DNA from: Thalassia testudinum
Taxonomy: Eukaryota; Streptophyta; Magnoliopsida; Alismatales; Hydrocharitaceae
Length of the DNA: 64,000 nucleotides
Assembly (NCBI GenBank): GCA_037157565.1
Contig: JAZHRO010000014.1
Location: 75,422,001 to 75,486,000, forward strand
Direction of reading: 5' to 3'
The notes beneath the pieces are model-generated. The model ran no database searches and was not told the origin of the DNA. It saw nothing but the letters and a program-made list of their open reading frames with translations. The number at the start of each line of letters is the position of its first letter. The first letter of the stretch is position 1. This document shows, in pieces, positions 10,670 through 22,065 of this stretch. A program made the position numbers and the translations under genes.

Positions 10670-10932
10670 GCAATTTGTGAAAAGCCCCTGATAAACCGCC
10701 TGTAGTAGCCTGCCAGTCCCAAGAAACTACGAATCTCAGTAACCGTACGCGGTCTCTCCAACCTGAGAACTGGCTCGACCTTGGCTAGGTCCACAGCCAA
10801 GCCATCCCCAGAGATCACATGACCTAAGAAGGTCACCTCCCACAACCAGAACTCGTACTTACTGTATTTGGCGTACAGCCTACGTCTTCTCAGTGTGTCC
10901 AGAACCATCCGCAAGTGTTGTCTGTGCTGCGT
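10651..10932 (-). pseudogene. E1 reverse transcriptase thumb/connection segment
   Basis: The minus strand encodes [28 protein letters not shown] and [18 protein letters not shown], the standard part of Ty3/gypsy RT following the catalytic motif. An in-frame stop near 10932 separates it from the palm, and a frameshift near 10660 separates it from RNase H. Confidence 0.9.
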
Positions 10933-11262
10933 CTAATCTCGAGAATAGATGAGCACATCATCAATGAACACCACCACAAACTGGTCCAAGTATGGTATAA
11001 ACACCCGGTTCATCAAGTCCATGAAGGCAGCGGGGGCATTGGTCATCCCAAACGGCATGACCAGAAACTCGTAGTGTCCGTACCGGGTGCAGAAAGCTGT
11101 CTTGGAGACGTCTGCCTCCTGGATCCTCAACTGGTGGTATCCAGACCTCAAGTCAATCTTGGAGAATACCGTGGCACCTCGCAGCTGGTCAAACAAGTCA
11201 TCGATCCTCGGCAGCAAATATCTATTCTTGATGGTGACCCTATTCAGCTGTCGGTAGTCCAC
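10933..11262 (-). pseudogene. E1 reverse transcriptase palm with FIDD motif
   Basis: [49 protein letters not shown] and [14 protein letters not shown] are canonical RT motifs; FIDD is the usual plant Ty3/gypsy form of the catalytic YxDD box. A frameshift near 11262-11275 separates this from the fingers segment, and a stop follows YSRD. Confidence 0.92.
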
Positions 11263-12095
11263 ACAAGGCGTAGGGTACCATCCTTCTTCTTTACAAACAG
11301 TACTGGGGCCCCCCAGGGAGACGCGTTGGGCCTTACAAAGCCCTTCTCCAAAAGATCCTGCAACTGAGACTTGAGCTCTCGTAGCTCAAGTGGTGCCATC
11401 CTGTATGGTGCGGTGGAGATGGGGCTGGTCCCTGGTACTAGTGAGATCTCAAACTCGATCTCACGCTCGGGAGGTAGTCCTGGCAACTTGTCTGGGAACA
11501 CGTCGGGGTACTCTCTGACCACTGAGATACTCTGGAAGTCTGCCACATGGCTGGGCTCTGCCACCACACAAGCTAGGAAGCCCTTACACCCTTGGCCCAA
11601 AAGTCTTGCCGCCCGAAGTGCAGAAATGCACCTGAAGCCTCCGTCCACTGGCTGACCATGGAACTCGAAAGAAGGCAACTCTGGTATGGAGAAGACGATC
11701 TTCCTCTCAAAACAGTCCACTAAGGCGTGGTAAGCGGACAACCAGTCCATCCCCAGAATTACGCCAAAGTCCATCTGTATCATAATCAGGTCAGTAGGAA
11801 GGCTGTGTCCCCCAACACTGACCTCGCAACCCGCGTACACCTCCTCAGCTACAAACAGATGACCACTCGGACCTCTAATCATGAACAGATCCTCTAACAG
11901 CACACAATCCTGCCCCAGACTAACCGCGAAACTGGCGGCGACAAACGAGTGTGTAGCGTCGGAATCGAAAAGCGTGTAAACGAGTCTGCCGGAAACTGAA
12001 ACCATACCTGCCACCACTGATCCTGAAGCTCTGGCATCCCTGTGTGTCAGGGGGTTGATACGCCCCTCAGCCCTAGGTGCGGACGAAGTAGCCAC
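11244..12095 (-). pseudogene. E1 protease and start of reverse transcriptase
   Basis: The frame carries the aspartic protease core LVYTLFDSDATHSFVAASFA, FGVILGMDWLSAYHALVDC, then the RT N-terminus YPDVFPDKLPGLPPEREIEF and [18 protein letters not shown]. The usual protease active-site triplet in this group is DSG; here the Gly is Asp (DSDA), which should inactivate it. The frame shifts out just before the CVDYRQLN block. Confidence 0.9.
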
Positions 12096-12134
12096 ACTCT
12101 GTGTCGGACGGGTAGCTGCTGGCCGGTACCCTCC

Positions 12135-13360
12135 TCATGATTGTTGTCCTCCTCCTCGCGCCTAGAAACCGCGGCCTCCTGCTCGCCCTCCAATGCTTGG
12201 CGCGGGAAGCATCTGCTGACCTCCTGCCCTAGACGGGAAGTCCCTCCTAATGTGGCCCAACTGGCCACACCGGTAGCAGAGGGGTACCCGACTCCCGCCC
12301 TCAGTGGGTCCCTGCTGTCGGCTGGGCGGGGGTCCGGTGCTAGCAACTGGCCCCTGTCGAGGGCCCCCAAAGGCCACTGATGGCCCTACAAAACGTGACA
12401 GCTCTCCTGCGGGCGCCACGTGTCTCCTATCTCGCTAGCCCTGGAAAAAGTCTAGCTGATAGGGCCTCTTCCGCCTGCTGTCAGTATCTCGCGCGGACGG
12501 GTTGGTCTCCTCGTAGGTCATAGCTACCTCCACCACCCTCGAGAACGTAGGCAGCTTCAGGGGTTTGACATACTCCCGAATCGCAGGTCGGAGCCCCTCG
12601 GTGAACCTCCAAAGGCGCTTCTCCTCAGTGGCTACTGCTGTCGTTGCGAAGCGGGACAGCTCCAGAAAACACGTGCGGTACGCACTCACGGTCATCGTCC
12701 CCTGGCGAAGAGTGTGGAACTCCTGCCTCCTTTGGTCCTGCCACGTCTGGGGAAAGTACTGCTCGCAGAAGAGGGTGACGAACTGGTCCCAGGTCGGCTC
12801 GTCCCTCTCTTCACCCCTGACCGCCCTCCACCACCTGTGTGCCGCACTCCCCAGCTAGTACATGACAAAGGCCATGTGACACTCCACCAGGGGGCGAAGG
12901 GTGTCAAAAGCCTTCTCGATCTGTTCGAGCCAGTCCTCCGCCTCGGTCGGGTCCTCATCCTCCTTGAAGGAGGGGGGGCTTCAGCTTCCGGAACTGCCTG
13001 AAAAGCTTGAAGTGGCGCTACAGTGGAGATGCTAGTGCACCTCTAGGTAAAGAAGCTTCATGCACAGAAGTGTCGGAGGAAGGTGGGGGTGGTGGCATCC
13101 ATCCCATCCCCCACGTCCAGTGCCACGTCCGTCGTGTGGTCCCATAGAGGACTCCCCTCCATAGCCCCAGGGAGAGGCGCTCGTGGCGGCAGGTGGAGCT
13201 CCCCTCGCACTATGTCCCGTATCAACTAGGCGAGGTCCTGGGCCTGAATGCCCGGGAGTAGCGGCTGGTCCACTAAGACGTCGACCGCAACACGCCCACC
13301 CCGCCGACCTCGTCCTCGGCCGCGCCCACAACCCGCCTCGCTAGTCCCTCATCGGGGCAT
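12135..13360 (-). pseudogene. E1 gag with defective zinc knuckle
   Basis: An ATG at 13360 starts MPR followed by a stop, then a Gly/Arg-rich segment. The conserved gag core follows: EAEDWLEQIEKAFDTLRPL, RWWRAVRGEERDEPTWDQF, FCEQYFPQTWQDQRRQEF, EKRLWRFTEGLRPAIREYV. The zinc knuckle reads CYRCGQLGHIRRDF with Phe in place of the fourth ligand (Cys). At least five in-frame stops are visible, including TAG near 12435 and 12164. Gag and protease frames are separated by stops rather than continuous. Confidence 0.82.
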
Positions 13361-13528
13361 CTCCTGTAAGGAGACGCGAAAACAGAACGAAATCTTGTCA
13401 ATATAAATGACATCTAACGAAGAAGTCTAAGAGTTGATGTCAAGAGAAACGTTGTGGTGGCTACTCTAGTTACAGACACGTAAATTGGTTATTTTCCAGT
13501 CAGTTTGTTCACTTCTCGGGATGACCTT

Positions 13529-13540
13529 GCTCTGATACCA
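13529..13540 (-). other. E1 primer binding site (initiator Met tRNA)
   Basis: On the minus strand TGGTATCAGAGC lies 3 nt from the LTR end at 13544. It is complementary to the 3' end of plant initiator tRNA-Met and is the usual primer of Tekay/Del-type elements. It fixes both the orientation of E1 and the LTR boundary. Confidence 0.93.
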
Positions 13541-13543
13541 TCT

Positions 13544-16283
13544 TGTAACGACCCGGTTCCCGAATCCCTACGAGATACGAGAGTCGGACCGACTCGACTG
13601 ATCCCAAGACCTAGTCTTCCAACGAGAAGTAACCAAAAGAGCAGTAAAATAAACCACATTCACCATGTATATAACTAGCAGTAACAAAATACAGCAGTAA
13701 AGAAAAGAAATACTACAGTATACACTACCACAACAGTAAGAAGAAAACATCAACATAAACATGAAGCTTACAATGAAAAGAGTACAGAGGTAACAGAACT
13801 ACTCACAACAACAGAAAGAAAAGTACAGTGGGTACTACACAAGTAACACTACTGGGCTCTACTAGGCCCAGCGCCCTCTGCAGCCGCCGACTCTGGCTGC
13901 TCAACACCTGGTCATGAAAAGGTAACAAAGGTGACACGTTAGCAAAACGCTGAGTAGAGTGGCAACTAAAAGCTAAGAAACAGTAAGGTGGACAGTAGTT
14001 GTTGTCTTTTTAATTTCTTTCTTTATATTTTTCCATTTATTCACTCTTGAATTACTTCTCAGATCCTTCTCTTAATCTTAAATGTTCCTCGTGGGAACGA
14101 TCTTGATTGCAGTCTTTTCCGAAAAGTAGAAGTAACACGTGGTGCTCTCCTGGCCGGGAGAGTCCCCCGTGGTGGTCCTACCCTCAGTCAACCACCCCAA
14201 GGTTGCTGACAAATGTAACAGTGACTATGGCACGCATGATAAACGCACGGGTAGCTACCCCGCACTGGCATGCGGTCAGTCATTTCCGTTAACGGGTGCG
14301 CCAAAAGCATAGCACGGAACCAGTATAGGGCAGAGCCCTTTCAGTAACAGGGGTCCAGCCCCTCCACAGTAACCAAACAGGGGTCTTGCCCCTCCACAGT
14401 CTGCGCACCCTCGCCTGACTACCCTGGTTTGCCCAGTGGGCCTAACAAGTCAGTGTAGGAGGGTTAGCAGAACCCTGGGACCCATGGGGTCGCTAGTGCT
14501 CTCCCTACACTAGTAGCTCTCCTCGGTACTGTGTACATGAGGGACAAAAGTTAGTACAAAGTGGCCAGACCTAACCCCGGGTCCCTGGGGCGGCTAGCTC
14601 CGCTCTGCACTAAACAGGGGGACAGTTGCTCTCCTTGGTACTCCGTACTCAAGGGCCAGCTCACTTCCCCAATTCCATTCCATTCTCTTTCCAGGAGTTC
14701 TACTCCTAATTCCCCGTAGGGTTCATGCTCTTTTAACTCAGTCAATTTAGGTTTCACCGTTCCAGCTTTATATCCATATAACCCATGTTCACAATAGTAA
14801 TTATTCATTCATAAACAGGCTGTTATTAACCAATTTTACAGGCAATTATCGTTTCCTTTCTACTTTTCCAAGACTGCAACGTATAGATATTCAATCTAGT
14901 TTTCCAGTCCTAGGATTCATGCCATACCCTAGGATCTATCATTCAATCTAGTTTTCCAGTCCTAGGATTCATGCAATATCCTAGGATCTATCAGTCAATC
15001 TAGTTTTTCAATCCTAGGGTTCATGCAATACCCTAAACTCTATTAATTATTTCACAATTGCATAATTTTTGATAAATAATTGAAAGGGCCACTCTACCCG
15101 CGAAATCGGGAGTACTGGGGGCATAATCGGCAATCCCGCGCGCCTCCACAACCCCCAGAGCCACAACGGAATGGGGTCCTAACACAAGGATCAACACAAG
15201 GAATTACTCATAACCGTATACAATTACTGTAAACAGGTAGAGGAACTAAATCTGGGAAGAACGAAACTTAAAACGCGGAAAATGGACTCCGAACGGACCC
15301 TAAACGAGTCAAAAACAACCAGTCTGTCCAAAATCATACGTCTGGAACGTCTTCCAGATGTCTTAAAAGGTAGCTCAAGTCATACCTTGGTTTGCACAGT
15401 CCTTCAGATGTCCAGAAGCCCCCTGGAACGTCTGGACTTGGTTTCCAGACGTCCTATTGTCACCCCGGACGTCTGGAAGCCCTCTCCGTTGTCTGGTGCT
15501 GTGCCCAGACGTCTGATCTATGTGGGATGGCGAGCCTCGCGCCTTCCCGAACAAGTCCTGCACACACACACACCTGTTCTTATCACGAAAGGGCGCAGGA
15601 GACTTCGGCGGAACGGCTGCATGGCCGTACATGCGAAAGAAGAAGGGATTAAAAAATAATGTACCTGTCAGACATCTGGACCTTCCTCCAGACGTCTCCT
15701 GCGTCGTCTAGACGTAAGTCTAGACGTCTGAATCTGGGAAATTTTCCCAGAATCAGAACCTTCTCACTCTCTACCCGCAGCGCACAGCCGTACCACGGCG
15801 CGTCCGCCTGCTGCCTGAGCTACAGCAACTCCTCTGCGGCACCCCACTCTCGCTGCTCTCCCGCCGGTCGGCTCTAGCTGCCCCGGCGAGCTCGCACCCT
15901 CGCAGTCGAGCTCCTTCCTCTCGCAACAGCTTCTCCTCCCCACACGCCCGCAGCAGCTGCTGCTGCCGCTCTCGCTCGCCCGCTCTCTCGCTGATAGGGA
16001 GGAGAAGAAGAAGGCGGTGGAGTGAGGGTGAGGGAGAGGGGAAGCGTATTTGTAAGGAAGCCGCGGGGAGAGAGGAAGAGGAAACGCGACGTCTGCAGGG
16101 AGGGAGAGGAAAGAGAAGAAGGAGGGCGACGGGTTCAGTCTGCGCGCGCATGCACGTAGACGCGAACCCGTACGTTGAAAAAAATTTAATACCAGATGTC
16201 TGGGAAGGCTTCTAGACGTCTGGCCGGACGTCTGGGCCACTTCCCAGACATCTTAAACGACGCTTGATGCCCTGTTCGTAACA
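13544..16283 (-). repeat. E1 5' LTR, 2740 bp
   Basis: Starts TGTAACGACCCGG on the plus strand and ends GTTCGTAACA, giving imperfect inverted ends (TGTAACGA and TGTTACGA read inward). The right 1 kb matches 1-886 and carries many CAGACGTCTGG-like palindromes, which continue to 16260, so I place the outer end at 16283 rather than where homology to the truncated 3' LTR stops (16150). No protein coding is supported. Confidence 0.8.
14891..15045. repeat. Three-copy 52-bp tandem repeat in the E1 5' LTR
   Basis: Copies begin TCAATCTAGTTTTYCARTCC at 14891, 14943 and 14995, each containing CCTAGGATTCATGC or a variant. The third copy is the most diverged. Confidence 0.92.
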
Positions 16284-17352
16284 CAAAATCTCCTAAATAG
16301 CTCGACCAACAAATAAAATTTATTACTTGAAATCTAGATATGATGTCCGAGGTCGAAAACAAGGAGCAAGTGTTGCAATTCACGTGCTAATCAAGATGAA
16401 TATGTAAATGAGCATAGGAATTTAAGCACAATAATGATATTCAATGCACAATAATTACTCAAATTTGATATTCAATGATAAACAAGAGTACTTCAAGAAT
16501 TTAAGAGGACAAAAAGATATCTAAGACAAAATAATGGTGGTTTAAATCTCCAATTATTAGTCTTAAGCATATACATATCAATTACTCGATAATTTCAAAT
16601 AAACAAATAGTAATAAGAACCACTTATATGTCCACGAAGGCAAATAAATCCAGTGCTGTGCTCAGAGGGTTATCTGAAGACGGGCCCTCAAATCAGACGA
16701 CTTAACCATCGCCTGCTATAGTTCTCTTTTCTTCTTCTCTTCTCTTTCTTTAGAGGCCTTTCTCCTATTCTCTTCAACTTCTTCTTTTCTCCTTCTTCTT
16801 TCAACCAGTGCCTCCTTTCTTCTAAGTGACTAAGTGTCGCACAGGGTCATGCCTCAGAGAGCAAAACCCTCCCTCCCCCACTCTCTCTCTCTCTCTCTAC
16901 CCTTCCTCTCTTAGACAACTAGTTAGTCAATCGGGTATTCAGGTTTAAGTAGTATCGGGTCCAAGGCTACCAGTGTGGGTAGTAGCTGAGGAGTGAGGGC
17001 TTTGGCGGGTATACGAACATGGCTCCAGGTCTGCGTGCATGTGGGCACGGACGAGGGTGCACGGGTGAAGGGGACCTCACACCCAATGTCTAAGGCAATA
17101 AGGCCTTAACACAAATTCTTTTTATGCACACTAAGCGCTCTTCTCCCACCGATGTGGGACTAAACCCCATAGCCTCTTCTCTTGCATAGCAGCTGAAGGT
17201 GTCTTCATTCAATTGACATAGGAACTACATTTCCTTGCTTAAATGAGGACCTAGAGGTCCTTCTGGATCTCTTTTGTAGTGCTTAGAGCGAGTTGCATTG
17301 GAGAACACGACTGGAGGAGCATAGATGACGTCGGAGATGGAGGCGGCGAAAG
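16284..17352 (-). repeat. Family-X LTR, partial (between E1 and E3)
   Basis: Shares the same succession of landmarks as 42589-45377: a TTTATTACT segment with AGGTCGAA-AACAAGG, a long CT-rich block (16725-16910, with a pure CT run near 16877-16898), an AATAAGGCC segment and GATGTGGGACTAAA near 17151. By analogy it reads on the minus strand. E1 occupies its left end and E3 interrupts its right side. No coding sequence seen. Confidence 0.6.
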
Positions 17353-17357
17353 GTGGC
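17353..17357. repeat. Target site duplication of E3, left copy (GTGGC)
   Basis: GTGGC directly precedes the TGATAAACG start of E3. The same five bases occur at 28778-28782, three bases (GCA) beyond the CACATCA end of the 3' LTR. The three-base offset makes this less certain than the E2 duplication. Confidence 0.6.
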
Positions 17358-19658
17358 TGATAAACGATAGTTTATCATCATTCTTATGCATTAAAACAAA
17401 TCTAGCTCTTAGAGTGTCGCTCCGCAAATGGGTTTTTGGGCTGCATTTAGGCATTAACTAGGTTAGGCATGCATTGCATTCTCTTTTGTTCTTTTAATGT
17501 GTTTCTATGAGTGTTAGGGATGAACAGATATGCAGATCCCTAAAACCCTAGCACTCAAGAAGGCAAATGGTGAAGGAGGAGCTCAGACTAACTGGAACTC
17601 AGCTTGATCCAGCTCACCAAAGCTGGAACCCAGCTCACTTGGACTAGGGTTAGCTCATCCTAGCTCCATTCAGCTAATCTCAGCTGAATGGCAGCTCAAG
17701 ATAGTTTATCTTAGCTCACCCTAGCTCAAGTCAGCTCAGATACAGCTCAACCTAGTTGAGTCTAGCTCATCTCAGCTCCCACTAGTCCACAGGGAGCTCT
17801 AGCTAGCTCAGCTGAGTTGACTAGAGTTCACCCCAGCTCAGATCTAGCTACATCCAGCTCCACTCAACTCCAGCCAGCTGAAGAAGAACTCATCCCAGCT
17901 TAGGAAGCTCAAGTCCAGCTCCCTGGGAACTAGCTTAGCTCAAGTTAATTGAGCTAAGCTACCATAGCTATCTCAACCAGCTTAATTCTCCCTGGGAGTA
18001 CCAGACCCAGCTCACCTCAGCTCCATTCAACAGAAGCCAGCTCACTTTAGCCTGGCTTAGCAGCTAGCAAAGAACTAGCAAGCTAAGCCAGCTAGAGTAG
18101 CCCCATGTTGACCTCTTCAGTAGCTGTCAGCTCCAATTTATCTCCAGGCTTCTCCTCCTCAGCTCCTCTTCTCAAACCCTAAGCTCCACATGCACATTCC
18201 TCTACTCTATAGCTAGCTAAGCTAGCTTAGCTTAGCTTAGCTTAGCTTAGCTTAGCTTAGCTTAGCTAGCATCCACCTCCATGGCACCAAAAACCTAACC
18301 CTAACTCCACCTACATAACCTACCACTCCAAGTCCACCTAAGCCTACTTAAGCTAGCTCCACCTCTACTCAAAGTTGGTGCCACCTCTTCACCACATTTC
18401 ACCCCTCAACTAACCACCAAAAGACACCTAAAGTTGGTGCCAAAACCAACCCTAACTACCTCCCTTTTGGCACCAACCTTAACCCCCATATCCACCCTAC
18501 ACATAACCCCTCCAAGCCATCTCCACCATCCTCCTCAACCCCCTTCTAGAAGCCTAGAAGTTGGCGCCAACCCATGGCACCTCTCCATAGTTGGCACCAC
18601 TTTTAGGTGTCCCTTGGCCACCCATAACTACCCCCCTTACACCACTTAGGTGGCACCAACCATCCTTAACCGTAGGATCACCTTACAACCTCCATCCTCC
18701 CATCTTAGCCCTCCATTTCAAGAGTCACCTTAACCCCCCATCCTACCCTATAAAAAGACCACTACCCACCACCATTCAAACCATCCTTGGCTAGAAAAAT
18801 TCCTCTCATACTCTACCTAGAGCCCATGCCCAAGAGAGAAGAAGAAGATGAAGATTAAGGGGATATTCTGTCCCTTTCGTGCCTTCTCCTCTTCCCTTCT
18901 CTCTTGTGCCCACGCCAACCAAAGGAGGAGCCAGGCAAGGAAGACCCTTGGAGGAGGTCTTGAAGGTGGTCCACGCCACCTTGGAGGAAAGCTTGAGGGT
19001 GGTGCATGCCCACCCTTGGAGGAAGGACTCGAGGTGGAGAGCATCCACCTTGGAGGAGCTTTCAAGGAAGGAGAAGAAGGAGACCCTCTTTTCAAGCCAA
19101 GGAGCAGCTAGGCTTGGAGCAAGAAGATTCATTTATTCACCATATTCTTCAAGAGGATTTTTGTTTCTTCTATTGCTTTTAGATTTTTCATTTCTAGTAG
19201 AAGCATTCCTCTACTTGTCTTTGAAAAGAACACAAATTCTACTTAATCAAATTCCCTTCTTTTTACTTTCTATTGCAATTGCTGTTATTGTTCTAGCACT
19301 TGTTTCACCTCTTCTTCCTAATTACTCTAGGCCTCCACTTGCTTAGAGTGAGCTTAGAGAGAGGATATATCTATCTCTTAAGTTTTAGTTACGTTATTAT
19401 AGGTGTTAGTACTTTCCGCTACAATTCGCATTTTGCCCTCATCATTTCAAAACAAAAAAAAGTTACAAATTTAAAATACCAAAAAGAAAGTTGAGATTTA
19501 TTTTCTAAGCAAGAGAGTTGATTTGCAAGCAATCTGCCTCCTTGGACGACCCTAGATACTCCCCTATCTAGGAATATAAATTTAAAAGCGTATGAGAATT
19601 CGCTTGTTACAACGACATTAAAAACCTTCTTTTACAAATCACGCGACTTTTCACATCA
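17358..19658 (+). repeat. E3 5' LTR, 2301 bp
   Basis: Starts TGATAAAC as an 8-bp hairpin (17358-17377) and ends TTTTCACATCA next to the primer site. A TATA box TATAAAAA lies at 18749-18756. It carries the same GAGCTC/AGCT-rich part (17580-18120) and pentanucleotide array (about 18222-18268) as E2, inverted. Most GGCGCC palindromes of E2 are GGTGCC or GGCACC here. Confidence 0.9.
18749..18756 (+). promoter_or_regulatory. TATA box of the E3 5' LTR
   Basis: TATAAAAA in CCCTATAAAAAGACCA. The 3' LTR copy near 27869 reads GATAAAAA, so only the 5' copy keeps the box. Confidence 0.6.
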
Positions 19659-19663
19659 CCTTT

Positions 19664-19680
19664 TGGCACCGTCGCTAGGG
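19664..19680 (+). other. E3 primer binding site (Asp-tRNA type, degenerate)
   Basis: TGGCACCGTCGCTAGGG begins 5 nt after the LTR end. It differs at four positions from the tRNA-Asp complement seen in E5. Confidence 0.72.
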
Positions 19681-21192
19681 AGGCATTGCTTTGTTTAATC
19701 TTTCTTTCTCTTACTTGAAGTGGATCTCATCCCCTTCTCTTTCTTTTCTCTTGTGTGTGCAGGTATTGCAGGAAGAAATTGGGAATTTGGAAGCAAAAGC
19801 TCAAAGTTCCTTTTCTTCCCGCGAATTTTCAGGTTGGTTTCTTCTCTCTTGTCACACCTAAACTAAAAGACAACCAAAATATACTAAACTTGGCTTTCAG
19901 GAGCTTAAACAACCTAATTAAGTGGAGTGGTGCATTTTAAACTCATTGATTGCCTGTTTGCTCCTTCAACACCACTCCATTCCAAGTATTGGTGTTCTAT
20001 TTTTTGGGTCCAAATTTCTGCTTAGAATTGAAAGATCAATTCTTAAAACCACAGGCCTCCTAAAATCGTACAATTTGATACAGTGATTCCAAATTAGGTT
20101 TGGAACGTCAGTTCCAAATTTCAGATCAATTGGCTTTGTATTTAATTTTTAAAAATTCGTGGACTATAGAGGGGTCACACCCTCTAATCTTCTTGTTTCT
20201 CTAATGTTCGTGAATTTTAAGAATTCTTATACTGATCCAATTTTTGTGAAATTTAGCAATCTGGAATTCTTGTAAAGTTTTACACATCAGATAAAATCAT
20301 CAAAATTTTTTGAGGTCGGTGGTAATACTGAAAAGTCCAAAATACCCAAGGGTATCATTTCTGGACTTTGACACCAGTGCAAATAAAACTTCAAAATAAT
20401 TATCAAATAAATTTTTAAAATCTTACAAAAATATTTTCTGGAATGCTTGTTTGATTCTCTTCGAAGTAGTGGTGTTGTTTGAATTGTTTGGACCACTACT
20501 TACTACAAAAATCCTAAAAACAACTCATTGGTAGTTAAATTTTTGTCTTAGGACCAATTGGATTAGGGTTTCTTTTTTTCATTTTTAGAAACAAACAACA
20601 AAAGGAAACATATCTTCTCCCATATAACTTGATTTCCTCTTGTTTGTGGAATCTCAAACTTGTTTGAAAGCTTAAAAAGAAAACCCTAAAAATACACTAA
20701 GTTAAATCCAATCCTAAAAGACAGAAATACAATAATTGTGTAACAACTTGCTTTTCATTGAAACCACTTTCTAATTTCTGCACACACACTAAAAATTGTA
20801 ATAACAGGGCAACAACCCAATCAACGCCCTCCACATTCCGTGTGCACAATAATTTCCTAGACCTAATTAAAATTGGTAGCAATTTCACCCCGAAGATTTT
20901 CATCAACTTAGGCTTGCTATATAGGTTTTAAGTTTTCTCTAGTTAATACCAATTATGTCATCTATATCTAGTGTTCAGGTTGAGGGGCCATGTCAAATGA
21001 CCAGGTGCGGGTTTGTACAAGCACCGGGGGATTTTCCTGGGAAACACTTGGGCCCAAAGCTCCCCTTAAGCAACTTGGCTAGATTTGTTGACAGAACGGG
21101 TATTCACTGTTGATTACTTATTTCCTAGGTAGACCTAGTCTTGGGTTAATTTCTAGGGAGTCACAATTAAGTTAGGTCTAGAAATTGATTGC
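19681..21192 (+). other. E3 leader, non-coding
   Basis: About 1.5 kb of AT-rich sequence with no conserved frame. The Athila gag core (PFSLRDKA...W type) that would be expected at its 3' end is not present in any frame I could read. Confidence 0.55.
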
Positions 21193-22060
21193 TTGTGTGT
21201 ACACTTCTCTCTTCTCCATCTCTTCTCCTCCCCTCCTGTTTCTTCCATTTTGAATGGGCGGCGATCCAAAACTCTACACTTGGAGGGACCACTTGATTTT
21301 GCCTCCCCAAAAAAAAGACTTTTCCTGCATTCTTCCTCTTCTTTAAAAATGGAAAATAAAAATTGGTCCTCTAACTTGCATGCTAATTATTCTTTCCCCA
21401 ATCTTTCCACCAAGGAGGTTCTTAATCAGGCCCCTCCACCTAATTTCCACTCTATCATGGCTCAGCTAGAAATTTAGCAATAATAGTTGCATAGGGAATT
21501 AACTGACCTAGCCAACTAGGGGCAACCTGCTACACTTAACCAAGCTCTGCAAATCCCACGTTTCACCCTGGCTAACATCTGCAAGAGAGAAAATCTGCAA
21601 AAATCCCGTGTTGAGTATAATTATTATTCTGAGGCTTTCTATGGTTCAACAGGGAATTATGTTTATCCCAATCATCACCCCATCCAAAATGTCGCTACTT
21701 TCCAGGAGAAATTGAAAATTCCTCTAATGGGGGGAATTATCCGACTCACTCCTGGGCCAATCCGGTTCCACACCAACAACAGAACCCGTTAGGAGGGTAT
21801 GGTTCAAATCAGACTTATCAATCTGGGCAATCTCAAGAAGACATTAATGCCCAGATGATGAAAACCCTATAGGAGTTACAAAGAAAAACAAAGGAAACCT
21901 CCTGTCTTATTAACATTCTCAATGATCAAATTGGGGATATTCTGACTCAAAGACCTGCAAGACACTCACCATCCCAACCCACACCAAACTTTATTAATCA
22001 CAGGAACCGACACCCGGGTGGATACCAACATCAGAACCACACGATTCAGCCTCCTATTAA
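21193..22060 (+). pseudogene. E3 gag-like remnant, first part
   Basis: A frame from 21193 reads Pro/Ser/Leu-rich sequence and then MENKNWSSNLHANYSF to MAQLEI before stops. Further downstream another frame gives an Asn/Gln/Pro-rich stretch (NPVPHQQQNPLGGYGSNQ) and MMKTL..ELQRKTKETSCLINILNDQIGDIL, which resembles the Gln-rich and coiled-coil C-terminal part of Athila gag (compare 35700-36020). Several stops and at least one frameshift. Assignment to gag rests on this resemblance and on position before protease. Confidence 0.55.
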
Positions 22061-22065
22061 CCCAA
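22061..22065. repeat. Target site duplication (CCCAA) of the solo LTR in E3
   Basis: CCCAA occurs at 22061-22065 and again at 23763-23767, exactly at the TG and CA ends of the inserted LTR. Confidence 0.85.

Larger units (their letters stand above)
1..16283 (-). mobile_element. E1: Ty3/gypsy chromovirus (Tekay/Del-like), degenerate, split by E2, 3' LTR truncated by window edge
   Basis: The element reads on the minus strand. Its 5' LTR is 13544-16283, a Met-initiator primer site lies at 13529-13540, gag at 12135-13360 and pol from 12095 down to 9329. Pol resumes at 1220-887 after the E2 insertion. The 3' LTR is 1-886 and continues outside the window. The order protease-RT-RNase H-integrase, the primer site and motifs such as SSIGMAPYEALYG in integrase fit the Tekay/Del group of chromoviruses, although the chromodomain segment itself is deleted. 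Several frameshifts and stops make it non-functional. The right outer flank begins CAAAA; the matching left duplication would lie outside the window. Confidence 0.88.

Noticed and set aside
16131..16150. 16150 as the outer end of the E1 5' LTR
   Set aside because: Homology to 1-886 stops there only because the other LTR is truncated; the palindromic motif and TG/CA ends continue to 16283.
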